Translations under genes and position numbers: made by a program | Shown: in pieces, positions 1 to 14,100 of the stretch | Position numbering within the stretch: the stretch's first letter is position 1 | How the letters are laid out: each line of letters starts with the position of its first letter | The notes under the pieces: model-generated | Told to the model about the DNA's origin: nothing | Database searches by the model: none | The model's input: only the letters and a program-made list of their open reading frames with translations | Source of the DNA: Lanius collurio | Taxonomy: Eukaryota > Chordata > Aves > Passeriformes > Laniidae | DNA: 64,000 nucleotides | Assembly: GCA_020086605.1 (NCBI GenBank) | Contig: JACBWW010000015.1 | Location: forward strand, 13,906,218-13,970,217 | Reading direction: 5' to 3'

Positions 1-957
1 TGTAAAGGTTGCAACATGCAACATTTCCTTGAGGGTAGAAACAAGGGTTTTTGACTTGTAGTTTTTTTTAATTCAAGTAGAAATATTATTGCTTTATAAA
101 GGGACCATAAGCTTTTATTGAACAAAATGCCTTCCCAAAAGAAGCTTAGACATAACAGTGGACAGGTATAGTCATTTTCTTTTTTTTATGCTGTAGTTCT
201 TAGGTTTTGTACAGGTAGCACTGTTTGAAAATATCTCTGAAACACTGTGAAATGTGCCACCTGTTTCATAGTTCTCGCATTCTATGAAACATCTATGACA
301 AAGAGCTGTGCTGGTAAAGCTAGATTCCGTGTAAAAAACCAATTATTAGCAATTGTCATCCCTCTCATCTGGATGAGGGACTAGTTACCCTAAATTATGC
401 AGTGTTTCTTGTAGAGGCAGGCAAGTGTGCTGTGTGGTTTCTAGACTGGAAGCACCTGTTCAGGGAATAGTGTTTTTAGATGGGGCAGGTTTGCTGGCCT
501 GCTTGCTCTGCCTGTAGCCCATTTTGACATGCAATTGCACAGCATTAGGTAAATGACAGCGGGTTAGCAAGCCTTCAAAGCATCTGGTGTGACCCCAGCA
601 TGTCTGGCATTCCTTTCTGCTCTGCAAAGGTTTGGCATCCATCCTTCACTGCAGGAAGAATGTACTCAGGAGAAACCAGCTCACATGGCTCCCCCAGGCC
701 TCTGGACAGGGGAGAGTTGTCATGGCAATAAATCATGAGGGTTCATGGAAGAGGAGTAAATCCCCTTCTCTGTGCTCTGCCATAGGCGTGGGTTGGGTGA
801 GAAAAGGAAGCTGGATCAAGCAGGTATAATGTGCAATTTTTCCTTTTATAGCCACCACTGCCACTTAATGGTAGGGCAGAGTGTGTGTCACAGAAAAATG
901 ACCATTTCCAGAGACACTCTGAGCTGCAAGGAGTCTGTATCCTACCAGGTCATACTG

Positions 958-1392
958 CTGAAGGGGGCTGAAGCACTTCTCCTGTGAAGACGGGCTGTGA
1001 GAGCTGGGGTTGTTCAGACTGGACATGAGAAGGCTCCAGGGAGACTTAACTGTGGCCTTTCAATTCCTCAAGAAGGCTTATAAAAAAGAGGGAGAGTCAC
1101 TTTTTGTACAAGCAGTGACAGGACAACGAGGAACAGTTGTTCCCTGAAAGAGGAGAGATTTTAGGTTAGATGTTCAGAAGAAATTCTTTACCCAGGGGGT
1201 GCAGAGGCACTGGAGTAAGTTGCTCAGAGAAATTATGGATGCCCCATCCCTGGAATTGTTCAAGGCTAGGTTGGATGAGGCCCTGAGCAACCTGATCTAG
1301 TGGGTGGCACTGAAGCCCATGGTGGGGGAGGTTGGACCTAATTGATCTTGAAGGTCCCTTCCAAGCCAGGCTGATAGGATTCTGTGACTCTC
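958..1392 (+). mobile_element. CR1 LINE 3'-end copy, sense strand
   Basis: Recognised from CR1 landmarks in order: gagagctggggttgttcag, a caggacaacgaggaa region, ttaggttagatgttcagaag, catccctggaattgttcaag, gagcaacctgatctagtggg, aggtcccttcca, and a terminal gattctgtgactc resembling the CR1 octamer tail. It is a 5'-truncated copy of the reverse transcriptase 3' end and UTR, with no intact coding frame. Small open frames here are accidental. Confidence 0.88.
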
Positions 1393-2429
1393 TGTCCTGC
1401 AGTCCAGATGTCCCCTGCCTGTATGGGAAAATGCTTGCCCTGAATTCCAGGGAGGGAGGAAACATGGTTGAGGATGGGGAAGGAAAGGACTTATAAGTTG
1501 GGACAATAAGTCTGGTTAGACTGTGATGCTGTGGAGAGGGCAGGAGGGAGGAAACTACTGGGCCAGAAGATTGATACAGAAAGAAAGCACAGGGCAAGGG
1601 AATGGAGGACCTTGGGGATGGTGCTTACAGAGAAACAAGGAGGAGGAAAAGATGGAGACAGCCCGGGAAATCCATGCACATTCAACGGAACAATCTCCTC
1701 TCCAAAGCTGAGACTCAAGGATCCTGCACTTCTGTTACCAGCAAACTGCCCTGACACATCATGTTTCATCTTCCTCTAGTGCTTTTGCATCCTGCTGTAT
1801 TCCTCACTGCTGGTTACCACAGTGGTGGGGTATCACATGGGGGGTTGGGCTCTTCCATACCACCAGCTTACTGAACAGGGAGTCAATGTGTTGCCACATG
1901 ATGGGGTGAATTCCCTTCATGCTATAAAATGGATGCCAGGATGCTATGCCTAAAACTTCGGAATGTTTACCTGTGCAAACCTGATACACATGTACAGGTG
2001 GATAACAATGTATAATAAATCACAGCCTCAGACAGTGTTTGTTTCCACAGAATCTGTGTCTTATTTAGGATGTACCATGCACAGGGCTGTCTTGGTAAGC
2101 AGCTTTTTTGGAGTAAAAGCATCTTATTCCTGTACTTTCAAATTCATTTGAATGCTTTGTTTTGTAACCTTTATACCGCCTTTAGGTAAAACAAGTAAGA
2201 AAAGAGATTTGACATTTTTAATAGTTTTTTCTTTATATTCTTCCTAAATCCTTCTGGTTTAATCTGTAATTCCAGGAATTCTTCTGTCTGTAGCCTAAAG
2301 ACTCACCACTAACCCCATATCATTCTCATGTACCACAAAGGATGACAGAAACTATTTTGTAAATAAATTTGTATAGATTATGCCAGATAAACAAGGACTT
2401 CTCTTGGCAATTAAAATTAAACTATCTCT

Positions 2430-2446
2430 AAAAAAAAAAAAAAAAA
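2430..2446. repeat. Poly(A) run of 17
   Basis: An A run followed by gaaagagaaa in the 5' intron. No clear source element lies upstream. Confidence 0.9.
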
Positions 2447-5400
2447 GAAAGAGAAACTTAACAGAAAACAGCAGTAGATAGCAGTCCTCTATTTGTATTC
2501 AGTGCAAAGGACAGACATTTTTGGTAAGCCTTCCAAGTCCAAACACACATTTCTTTTTCTGTACAAAGGTGATTTGTCAACCTGCTTATATTTGAGTGAA
2601 AACATTTTGAACACTGGTGTCCAAAAGGCAGAAATGCACACTTCTCCAATTTGGAAACATTCTTGTCAATATAAACAAAACAACTCAGCTCTCTTGTGGA
2701 AATACTGAAAAAAGGAACAGATCCCTATTAATATATTTTTTTTTATTGTGTGTGTCATCTGTTGATCAGCAAGAAGGGCTTGTGCTTTGTGTGCCTAAGA
2801 ATGGTCTCTAGTGCATGGTTTTCTAACTTTATGGACTATTGTCACATGCAGAATCTATGAAATTACTATAATAGGAATATAAGGTAAAATTATTTAACAA
2901 GGAGTCCAGGCAGGGACTGCTATGTTCATATTGTGCCAGCTGAACACCCTGTGCCCAGGTGGTCTCTGGCTGCTGGTGTGGTGTGTCAGGATATCTGGGA
3001 GAAGAGTGGGCCATGGCAGGAAAGTGGATGGGATGTGTGGTTCCAGCTTCCTCCGCAGTGCAAGTGCGGGAGCCAGTGGCTTGCAGGGACTGCTCTGCGG
3101 GGCCACTTGGGGCTGTCCAGTGTGTAATAAGCAAGGTCATCTCTTCAGGAAATTTAGGAATGTCCTTTGGTCTCTGAAACAGCTACTGCTGTGGCTCGGA
3201 AGCACAGCCTGGTTCCATGTGAACTTGAGTGATTAGCACAGCTATTACTGCATCTATAAATAGAATTCATCTTACAATATATTAAGTTTAATGATATAAT
3301 AAATAGATTACAGTTAACTTTAATAGGAGCACAATGAATGGAGATGCAGTTCTTATGAAGATCTGCTGCCATCAGTGAATGTTTTGCAAGATGTATTATA
3401 TGCAATACCTTCTTCCTTTGAAAAATAAATAATCTTACAACACTGTGTAAAAACAAAACTCAAAAAAGCAACTCAGTGTTCCTGTTGCACAGAAGGCAGT
3501 GAAGGATGTAAAAGTGCAGGTTGCATTATCAACCTTAACTCTGCTCCTTATGAATATGCACTCTGAAAAAAAATGTTTGTTAGATGATGATATTGCTAGT
3601 TTTTAAACAAACCACATATTTCTGTGTCGGAAACTTGCATGTGGTTATTGTCACAGGGAATTAAAAGCAACAGGAAGCTTAGCTGCACTGATATTTTGTT
3701 TAAATTTATCTTTATTCTTTACCAAGAAGAAAAATGCTTTGGGAAGAAAAATGTTCTGTTTTCATTAGTTTTATTCAGTGAAATAATATAGAGTTCTAAT
3801 GAGACAAGCTTTCTGGAGTTACAACATGACATGTTTAAAGAAGATTGGAGTTATACCCCCTGCTCGTGGTTCACCTTGTTGGACTTGTTTTGTGGTAAAT
3901 CTTTGAGTGTCCATTTTCATTTATCACAGACTGAAGTATATTTTTCAATGCGGATGAGTTGTTCTGTTAATAATACAGTCCTCTGGGTTGAGAGGACAAA
4001 GCCCAAACACTGCAGTTCCTTGCCTTTTCACCTAAGGCTGTAGTTCTGCAAGAGTTCAAGGTAAGGTAGCTCTTCTAGGGGCTTGGGGAGGTTAAAAAGG
4101 AGAGAGCAGGCTGTACCTCTTGCTATCCAGGCACAGACGTGTATGGCTGGTCAGTGAGGGAGATGAGGAATCTGACCTGGCTGGAAAATAGCCTAGCAAA
4201 AAGGTGACCCAAGGGCTGTGGCCACCACAGCTGACCACAGAGCCATACAACGAAGGCTGTGGTGGCACCTGAGAAGGTGATGCAAGTATAGAAATGAATG
4301 GCCAAGGGCAGCCACAAGTGCAGCAACTGTTTGGTTTTTTTCTTCTTCCCAGTGGCTGTGCTGGCTTAAATGCACATGAAGCTATAGCTGAGAGAGTGAT
4401 GGCTCTAGGTGTAAATAATGGGCTTATCCTCTCTGCGTGGGACACTCGGGTCACAATTCCTAGTACCTTTTTCTCAGTGGTGTAGCTGGCTCAAGGAGTT
4501 TGTGCCCTGCCTGTGAATTGCTCATTTGCTTCTGCTGGCTCAGTTGTTTGTGAGAGCATGGTGGAAATTTAAACTAGTAACTAGTTCTAAAAGAAAGAAA
4601 AAAGAAAACCCCAAGGGTAAAAACTTTAATCCATCTCTCTTTATCCTGCCTCAGTTAATGAATCTGATTCTCAGGGTGTTTCTACAGATGTTTGTTCCTG
4701 CAGAAATAAGGGCAATGAGGATGGGAATGAGCAGGTGAGATTGGGACATCTTTAAGCTGATGTTATCACCAAGAAAGAGTACAGGGATCTGTTCCCTTCA
4801 TTAATGAGCATATGACAGCTTTGGCTGTACTCCTTTAAAATAACCTAAGCATTGAAGCATATGTTGCAAGTTCTGTGCCCAACTACAGGGAACCAGCAAA
4901 GAGGACAGGAGATATGACCTTCAGAGGGGAGTTCTGCTCTGCTGGAGACACAGAAGCCTGTCTGTGAAATCTCCCTGCTCTTAAAACACAATATGAAATT
5001 TATTATAAGTATCCAATACTGAAGTCTGTTGTATACAGTTCATGTTTAAACCCTTTTCAAAGCAACTTTTTACAGCCATTAACTAACACACCTTTTGAAT
5101 TCTATCACAGTGTATTTAGAACTCTATCTTTTTAAAGGCAAGTGTTTGAAGAAAGTGGTTTATAGGAAATCTCTGCTACAGATGTATACTTTTAAAATGG
5201 TATTTGCAATCAAAGTTCATACTATTCTAACAGGATCAGGATTTATAAATAAATATTAATTGATTTTTTTCAGTTGCTACTGATGCCATTTCCTTCCCTG
5301 CAGAAACAAAGCTTAGTCTCTTTACAATTTTGTTTGACTACAGTACCTTACTTTGCATGGAAATCACGAATAATCATGTGTGGGGAATTTCATTTTGAAA

Positions 5401-8400
5401 GCAGTCTTCAAAATGCTTTGCCAAGAAACATTTATGCAGTTAGTGAAACAGTTCGGTATTACCATCATACTTCATAATACGTATTCTCCACTCCACTTAC
5501 GTAGGCTTTGGAAGACTTCATGCAACTTAATATAATGCCTCTCTGTGTCCTTCTTCCCATAATAGTTACTCTTGCTTTCACTTCTTCCTTCCAAGCCTTA
5601 AGTTCATCAATACTACAAAAAGTTGTCATTTATCATTAAGCTGCTGATCAGTGCACATTACAGTGTCCAGAATTCTTGTACTTGACTTGAACTGCGCAAG
5701 ATCATAAGTGTAAATTTATTCCTGTAACTGTGTTGAGGCAAACATGCAAGAGTGAACCTTTCAAAGCTTGCTGCAGGCATTATAAATAAATTTAGCGGAA
5801 ATTCCTCTATCAGAACTGCTTCCAGGGAACCAAGTTGCCTTTGTTCTTCCCTCATAGTTGGAATGTAGCAGCTGTTGGTCACAAACTGGTGCACCTAAAT
5901 TCATTTCTTCAAGTCTTTTCTGCTGCATCGATACTAATGGTATATTGTACACAGTTACACCTGTGTGGTAGGTGCATCTGTACCCTTGAACTTCATTAGC
6001 CAAATACCAGTTTTTCTTAACTGGGGAGTGTGCTAAACCTTTGTCTCACCCCACCCACAGATCTGGAATTTACCCATAAAATAGTTCCAGCTCAGCACCT
6101 AGGATGCACACTAATAAATCTCCAATCTATGGCCTGTAAGGCTGCTGCCTGGCCCAAACTGAACTGGGAGAAACTGTGAGAACCGTGAGAACGTGGGACT
6201 TCTATGATCCCAGTGGGTCACTTATTTAATTTCATGATAGTTCAAAAGGAAAAAGATCTGACAATAATAGCAGTGCCTTTTTGTAATGGAAAGGCCCACC
6301 CTGAACTACTTTGGAACATGTTAAACCCTTGCTATCGTATGAAATATTTTTCTCCTTTTCTGAGACCTTGTACATGTTGGACTGTAGCATGTGCCTTTCT
6401 CATTGACTGAATGGGAACTTAGACTTTTAAATGTAGGTGTCCTAAACTAAGCTGTAGTTAAATGTCTAAAGCAGATGGCAGAAGTACCTCGCTGTGGGGC
6501 CAGATTCTTGCCTGAATGGGAGCATTTGGCAAATTAAATGAAGTATGTAGTTGGATGAATAGGTCAAATATAGAAGACAAAGTGCTGGCTGCTGCAGCTG
6601 CCCAAACTAGATTACCAAGCAGAAGGGGAGTGTGTAAAGCCTAAGTGGATCCAAATTTGAGAAAGGGAAAATCAACTAAGCATGACCATTCTTCCTGGGT
6701 CATCTTCACTGTGTCCAGGGTAAATCTTGTGCAGCTGAGGATTTGGCCCCTGCTGATTGGGATGTTTGGTTTCCTGGATAGAAAAACCCCGCAATCCTAT
6801 TAGACAACACACAAAAATCCCTCTGAAATGTTTCTAAAGGAGTCAGTCTGCTAAGCGTCTGCTAAATGTGCAGAGTACACAGAATCCCTTCTGGCACTGT
6901 CTTGAATGATGCATTTACCAATATTAATGGAGATACCAAACCATATTGCTCCACAGTTCCTCCTGCACACATTGTGCTCCCAACGCACATATGTGTGTAT
7001 GTGAAATGCCAATTATGGTTTTTGCATTCCCTGGTTTAAGCACCAGTGTTTTTTCAAAATGCTGACTGGCCATTACCACAGCCAGACCATCCTGTGGTCT
7101 CCTCACTCAAAAATGTTTCTCCAACTGAAAAAGAAAAACAACAAAAAATGTTGTTTCTTTGGTCTGTTGCACTGTAATCTCTGTTCTTCTGGGGATTATA
7201 TAGCTCTGCGGGTGATTTCTGTAATTCATTCTAGTCTTTCATTAGAAGTAATAGACGGTCTTAATTACAGCATGCCACATGACAAACTGGTAAAGGTGCT
7301 AGAAATGTTGCCAACAGGAAAAGAATTGGATGCTGTGAATTTTTTTTAATTAAGAGTTGGCAGTGCTGACGGGAAATAAGATTGGACTTGTGTCCACTGA
7401 AAGCGATGTAATTTTGGTGTAGACATTTTTTCTAAATGTCAAGAATTGTATGTTGTTTGTGGTTTTAAGAACTTGAAAAATTATCTTCAGCTTAAACAAA
7501 ATAAGACAAACCTTTTAAATTAAATATATACCAAACAGCGAAAGAAACCTGGCAACTTTGGATTTTTCTCTCAACATTGCTTTAAACTGTAGTTTTCCTT
7601 AGTGTGCCTTAATTTGTGATGAATGTTTACTTTATACCATTAAGTATTCTTGGGTCATTAAGTTACTGTAGCAAATATTATTTCAAATGTTGGTAGAAAT
7701 GTAAATTGATGTCTTTGCTACTTGCAGTCAGGCTCTTAAAAGCATCTGCAGGGTTGGGGTCTTATTTCTCCCCCCTTGTATTTTCCCAGAAGGCACAAAG
7801 TGAAGCTGTGTGGCCTGAGTCTTCCCAGGTAGGCAGTTCCACATTACTTTTGCAAAACCTTAATTAATTTCCTGCAAGGGAGAGTGTGGTGCATTCATTA
7901 CACTAAATTCTTCTGAAGACAGGGTGGTTCTCAAAGTCAAGGGAGAGTGAGAAAGTCCTTTCTAGACAGGAATTTGGGGTGGGAGTCTGACAGTAGGTGC
8001 CCTCAGCCTTTGGTGGAGCATGTTATTCTCCAATAACTAGGGAGAAACCAGGGTGTGGTCAGGTATTTTGGGGAAAGAGCAGATACCCAACTAGAGTAAT
8101 CTTCCAATTACCCAGAGACTTTCAAACTGAATTTGAGATGGAGGTAATGTTTCTTTATTTGTGGAGAATCAAAAGTGGGACCACTATGGAGAAAAATACT
8201 AAATAAGTGAGAGCCAGAGTCATAACCATGTGCAATTTTTTGGTTTTTGCTCTGAGAAAAGCAGATTGCTAGATGGAAGATGGTCACTGTTCAACTGTCA
8301 AATCCGTCTGTGGTACCTGTACCTAAAACTAAGAAAAAACCCAAACCTTTTGTGCAGAATAAATACCTGACATACCAAGTTTTCTACCATTAGCAAATGA

Positions 8401-9100
8401 TCGTTGGGGTTATTACATGGTCCTGACTGTGGCAAAGTGATTAGCAGTTAAGTCAGTGGGTTTTTTTACCATGAGAGAATATCTGCCAATCATGATCAAA
8501 AGAGAAGTAATCTGCAATAGTAGTACTCCAAAAGAGAGGAAAATAGTAATTTCTAATTATTATTCAACTCATTGACTGCTTAATTCCAAAGCACATTTTG
8601 TTCAAAAGATAAATCTAGCCATGCTGTCAGATTACACTTGCCTTTGGGCTGGGGGAGAGGCTAATTCCTGGGGATTTCCTGCCCGTTCCTGCTGCTGTGC
8701 TGGTGCAAGAGTAGCCATCATCCCCCCTCTGCACCAAGTGCATTCACTAATGGGAGAAGGGGCAGAGATAGCTGCAAGCATCGCAGGGCATTAGGCAAGC
8801 ACATACATAAAATACTTCTAAGTCCTCCCAGCGATAATGTTCAAATTCATTCTTACTCTGATGATTTGAGTATTAATTTGCTTCCTGTGATTATTTAGTG
8901 TGTATATGCAGCCTGGGTTTTTTTTTTTCCTTCCCCTTTGCATGTGATGTGCTAGCAAAGGAAAGAAGTAATAGTCTCCTGGGATGTGTACAGCTCTGTT
9001 CATATCTGAGGTATGAAGTCAACTCAAGACCATTTTGTTCTCATAAAATATACAGCACTGCAGTTTAATGGATAATGGCATAAATGCCAAGATTTGATGG

Positions 9101-9436
9101 NNNNNNNNNNNNNNNNNNNNNNNNNNNNNNNNNNNNNNNNNNNNNNNNNNNNNNNNNNNNNNNNNNNNNNNNNNNNNNNNNNNNNNNNNNNNNNNNNNNN
9201 NNNNNNNNNNNNNNNNNNNNNNNNNNNNNNNNNNNNNNNNNNNNNNNNNNNNNNNNNNNNNNNNNNNNNNNNNNNNNNNNNNNNNNNNNNNNNNNNNNNN
9301 NNNNNNNNNNNNNNNNNNNNNNNNNNNNNNNNNNNNNNNNNNNNNNNNNNNNNNNNNNNNNNNNNNNNNNNNNNNNNNNNNNNNNNNNNNNNNNNNNNNN
9401 NNNNNNNNNNNNNNNNNNNNNNNNNNNNNNNNNNNN
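9101..9436. other. Assembly gap (336 N)
   Basis: 336 unknown bases in the intron before the first shared exon. Open frames drawn through it have no meaning. Confidence 1.
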
Positions 9437-11085
9437 AAGAAAAATCCTTTCTGAAAAGTCTATCATCAAATACTGAAATTCATTCTCAAACATCTTACTT
9501 ATACTTCCTGTAATTTTAATGGCTCACCCATCTAGCACAGCAATAAAAGATGGTATCCATTATTTTTCAGTGATCCTTGCAACTGGTTTTCTTGGGGGAA
9601 ACACAGGGGGCTACTCCTCCTGGGGAAGCAGCAAGGGTGAGGCTGGTGATTCGGCAGCATTCAGGGCGGTTCTGGCTCAGTGCTTGTCTGGTGAAATGCT
9701 GTGGAGTGTCCCATGTGAGGCACGGACAAGAAAACACAGCTACAAGGCAAGCTCTTCTGATTGTGTTGTAGCTGTTCCCGTAGGAAGGAGTCTTAGCTTT
9801 CCTGTGTAACCACTGATGAAGCAGAACACAAGATCTTCAGTGGCTGTTTTTAGGTAAAGTCGTAAGGGTATTTTAAAAGTATAAAAACCACAATCACAAC
9901 ACAAGTATATCATCTGTAAGCTTTAGAGAATCCTGTTGGGCTTGGGGTGTTTTGTTTTAGGTAGGTAGGCAGGCTGATACAATAAATGGTTAAATAACTA
10001 TATTATAATACAACATTTAAAAAGATCAAATCAGTTGTGGAAGAAAGATGCCAACTTTTAAACTGTGTCTTAAACGTGAAATTTTGGAAAAAGGAAGCAA
10101 ATGGCTACACTAAAGTCTGAAAGGTAATACAAGTAGTTTATGTATTTTGCAGCTCACAGTTGTAAACAGCAGTAAACATTCTTCAGCTGGCTAAACTGTT
10201 GTGGTGTATCACATCTCAAAAAAAAAAAAAAAGGAAAAGCAACAAAAACTCAGAAGTTGCGTTTGGCATATGCATGTCTCATTTAGTCCAAAAGTCTGTG
10301 GTTAAAGATTACCCAAATATGTAGAAAGTAATCTCTATTTGTCAGCCTGGATAAATATGGCTTTCATTGGTTTCCATCTCTTTGGTAATTTTTTCAGTCT
10401 GGCTTCCCCTTTTAGCAGCTGCCCTGCTCATTATTTGGTTTTGATCATATCTAATTGCAGGTGACATTCAAGACTGGGGTGTAGCGTTTTTCATCCTTAC
10501 CCTTCTTGAAAAAATGCTGGTTAATCTGTCAGTCAGCTTTACTGCAGTTTTATAAATGTTTTCAATGTACAATTTTAAAACTAAAGTATAGACAGAAGAA
10601 AAGATACAGTTGATTTTTTTTTTTAAGGCCCTAAGATAAATATAGTTTGTAATGCAGACAGACTACCTAAAATTTAACCATTTCAATGAGAGACTTGGCA
10701 ACGAACCTGAACACAAAAAAATCAAGGGCTTTGGTTTAGTTCTTTCCCTCCTCTCTCAGGAGGACAGAGAAAAAACAGTTTAGTAAATAAACTAACACAG
10801 TTCTGCACACTTTTTTGCATTTGAAATTTGGGAATTAGAAGAATGTAATTTCAATAGATTTTGGGCCCTAAAAGAGCAATAATATATACCTGCACCCTAT
10901 AAAACATGTTTCAAATAATGTTGAATTTAGAAAATGTTGCTGTAAGTCATTTTATGATTGTCAACTTTTTGAAATTTGGTATAAAAGTAGAAGGTAAAAA
11001 TGTGTTAATTTTACAGAAGTACACGTAAGTAAGGTTGGTCATGTAACTAAATCTGTGTTGTTACTCTTTTTCCCTCACCTTGCAG

Positions 11086-11168
11086 ATGAAGAGAAAGTTG
11101 GATCATGGCTCCGAGGTCCGTTCTTTCTCTCTGGGAAAGAAACCCTGCAAAGTCTCAGAATACACAAG
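11086..11168 (+). CDS. FBXW7: FBXW7 shared exon 1 (residues 1-27 plus 2 nt)
   Basis: The exon is 83 bp. The acceptor follows a pyrimidine-rich stretch ending in tgcag, and the donor is AG|gtaatt. It encodes [19 protein letters not shown] and continues to SEYT, with the last codon split 2+1 with the next exon (Ser28). The KRK patch at residues 2-4 is a basic cluster of the sort used for nuclear import. The exon begins exactly at an ATG in phase 0. In human alpha this Met is residue 168, so it is internal there, but it could start translation if a noncoding exon were spliced to it. Confidence 0.97.
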
Positions 11169-14100
11169 GTAATTAAATGCAGGGACAGATCACTGGATCC
11201 TGATTCCTGCATATATCCTGTCTTTCCAATTGCTGAGCCTGATTAATTAAGCTCCTCTTAATGTTAAAGCACTGTAAAGCAAAGAAGGGGTGCTATCAGC
11301 ATTTGTATATTGCTTTGCTATTTTAAATTATGTTAACTGTAGGTGAGTTTTAATGAAGTAGCCAGACTTGCATTTCTTTGGTTGAGGTTTGTGTTTCATT
11401 CTAAATATAGCATGCTCGTTTACTTAAGAGACTTTTTGAGGGTTGGAGCATTTTTGGGAATAAAATCAATCAGATTTTAAAAAGGGACATAATGATAAAC
11501 CCTAAGAATATTAAAATTGTGATCGAATGTATCCCTTTGCTATGGTAACAGGAATGAGAGAATGGAAATTCATGTAGGCAGAGCAGACCATCTGATCTTA
11601 ACAGGAACACACATGTACTTGTTGCCCACAATGTGAAAGTATTACAGGTTCTGGTCCCTTTCCTTGCTGCTCCTGTATGGTACCAGGAAGCACAAATATC
11701 TGTTGCTGTTCTCATGAGGTGCTGTGTGGGGTTAGCCACGAGCAGCAGTAGTGGAGCAAGGCTGTGGATGCACGCCTTACAACTGCATTCATACTATGTA
11801 GTTGCCATAACAATTGTGCCTGGATGTCACACTGCTTCCCATCCTGTTTGAATTGACACTATTTTACATTTTTTCCCCACTATAAGCATCGTCCCTCCCA
11901 TAAGCACTGCATTTGCCTCCCAAGGCTCTCTGGAAATGGTGCTTCTTTTGAACACGCTACAGTGGTGTTCAGTCACTGATGGCTCTTTCAAAGTAGTTTA
12001 TATTTTATTTCTCCTCCTTTAAGAGGTTTATCAGGTGATGAGTGAAAAGTTAAGCAGCAGGTCCTAGGGTTGCTTTTCATGTGTGTAAATGCTGCAGCAG
12101 AGTAAGGAGGGCAGTATGTTGTTGCTGAGAGGCACTTGTTGCAGCTTCCACATCCCCCCGAGCCTCAAGGCGATATCTTCTGATTTCTGAGTCAGTCTAA
12201 TGGAAAGACTCTCTTGTTGGGCACCAGTTCTTCAGGTGACACACTGTTCTCTGCACTCCCAGAAGAGCAAGCAGTTCAGCAACAAAGAAAGTATGCTTTT
12301 TTGTCAAGTGTAACTGTCAGATTCAGAGGAACTGCTGGACTTATCCAGCTTCCAGAGAGACCTGACTTGTTGTTTCAGGGGAGTGAAAACCTAGAGGAAA
12401 AATGAAGCCCCAACAACTATCTTGTGGTTTAATCTCAGGTCAGAGGAAAGAAGCTTTTAGATCCTGTTTTGAATAACTTTTTGACTGAGAGCCAGTTAAT
12501 ACCTGAAGAAAGTAAAGTGTAACTGTTCTACTGGGGCGAGTTCAAGGCTACATACTGCTCAGAACCAATAAAAGCTAATTTCAAGTGCCTTATTTTGGAC
12601 CTTGAATGATAGGCCTTTTGCTGGATCTCTGAGCAGGTGATTAGAATGAGTAAGCTGTAAAATCACTTTTTGTTTTAAAAATACCTTTAACTGATTGCTT
12701 GGCTTTTGAGTAGTTATTGGCATAAAAGAATCCTTAAATAACATCTGATCCTCCTTTCTTAAACTCTTTGATTTTGTTTTATCTAAATAATATGTAGGCA
12801 AATGATACAGTTCTTGTGCCTTCTTGTTTCCGTTTTCCCTAGGATCAGTCACTCTAAAATTGACCAGCTAATTGACCTGTTTGCATATAACAGGTAAAGC
12901 CAGTAAACAAATGCCATTTAAGAGGATCCTTCATCTCTGAAGCAGTATTTTTACACCAGCTTCTGTTTCTATTACTCAGCAAAATGAACAGTTAAAAGTA
13001 GGCCTGCTCAAACCAATCTTTACTTTTCTTGGCCAGTTTGGGTAAATGTTAGGACATGCTATGATTGTCCTTCAGAACAAGGAAGAGTAGAGTGAAATAT
13101 TTGTAGAGCATAATGAGGTAAATATTAAAATGAACTTGCTTGCATCATTTAAAGCTATTCCTGTAGCCACTGAAAAATCAGGAAACTCCCTAAGCTCATG
13201 CCTACTAAAAAGCTGGGTTTATCCTACAAAAAAGCAGAGGGTTTTTTGGAGTCTTACGCTGTATTTAAAGTGTTCATGCTTGTGCAAATACTACTGGGGT
13301 TCCATATTTCCTGCTAGGGAATACAGCTTTGATATTCTGTGAACGAAGTACTTTACATGTTGTAAAAAAAGCCAAAACTCAAAAATGAAAAAACAACCAA
13401 CCAACCAACCAAAAAAACCCCAAACCAGAAAACACAGTCAGCTGTATTTCTTTAGACTCACACAATAATAGCTTAATCCCAGCTCTTTTAAAAGCTCCAT
13501 TCCATATGAATGAGCTGGTTTTTAACATGTCCGAGTGAAAAAATCAAACTGTGATTCAGAGAGCACCTTTGGCTCCTTTTCCCTTTTCACTTCACACTCT
13601 CCCCATTAATTCCTGTGTCATTCCATCAACACACAAACTTTAAAAGACTGTATAGAGTATTTCAAAGCCCAGTTCCAGACCACTAAGCCACTAGAACTGC
13701 TTGATATTACTAGCTCTTTGTCAACAAAATATATTAAAACCTAAAAATAGATACTTCTCTTCCTTTCTGTTTGGAGATGAAGCAGCACTAGCGCATTTCA
13801 CGTACAGGTGGAACTCTGAGATGTGGCTTCCTACATCCCCAGTCAGAAGGCACCAGTTTTGCCCAGAAGGAAAGGAAACACTGACAAGGAAAGGAATCTG
13901 TAGTCCTGCATCTTTACACACAGCTTGCTGGCCAGTTAACAGTGATAATTTTTCAGTCTTGAAATGTGATCCTTATTTCTCCCCTGGCTGGAGGGCTAGC
14001 ACTGCAGTGATAGAAGCAGGCAGGTTTATCCAAGTGAGGGACCGAGCTCTTGAGTGACCAGCAGAACAGTTCTTCACATTAATGCTTTTACATGAAACTA

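Larger units (their letters stand above)
1..11085 (+). other. FBXW7: Intron upstream of the first shared FBXW7 exon
   Basis: AT-rich noncoding sequence holding the CR1 copy at 958-1392, the A run at 2430 and the gap at 9101-9436. Slightly GC-richer patches lie at about 2890-3130 and 9600-9790 without recognisable content. I looked for the beta (membrane-anchor) and gamma (short, basic-ended) first exons of FBXW7 and saw neither. The 3' end is fixed by the acceptor at 11085; the 5' end is outside the window. If an unrecognised alternative first exon lies here, part of this stretch is promoter or UTR. Confidence 0.8.

Noticed and set aside
1166..1597. 143-codon minus-strand open frame
   Set aside because: It reads antisense through the CR1 copy and into flanking sequence; no domain or splice support.
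9065..9513. Open frames of 130-142 codons across the N gap
   Set aside because: They consist mostly of unknown residues from the assembly gap.
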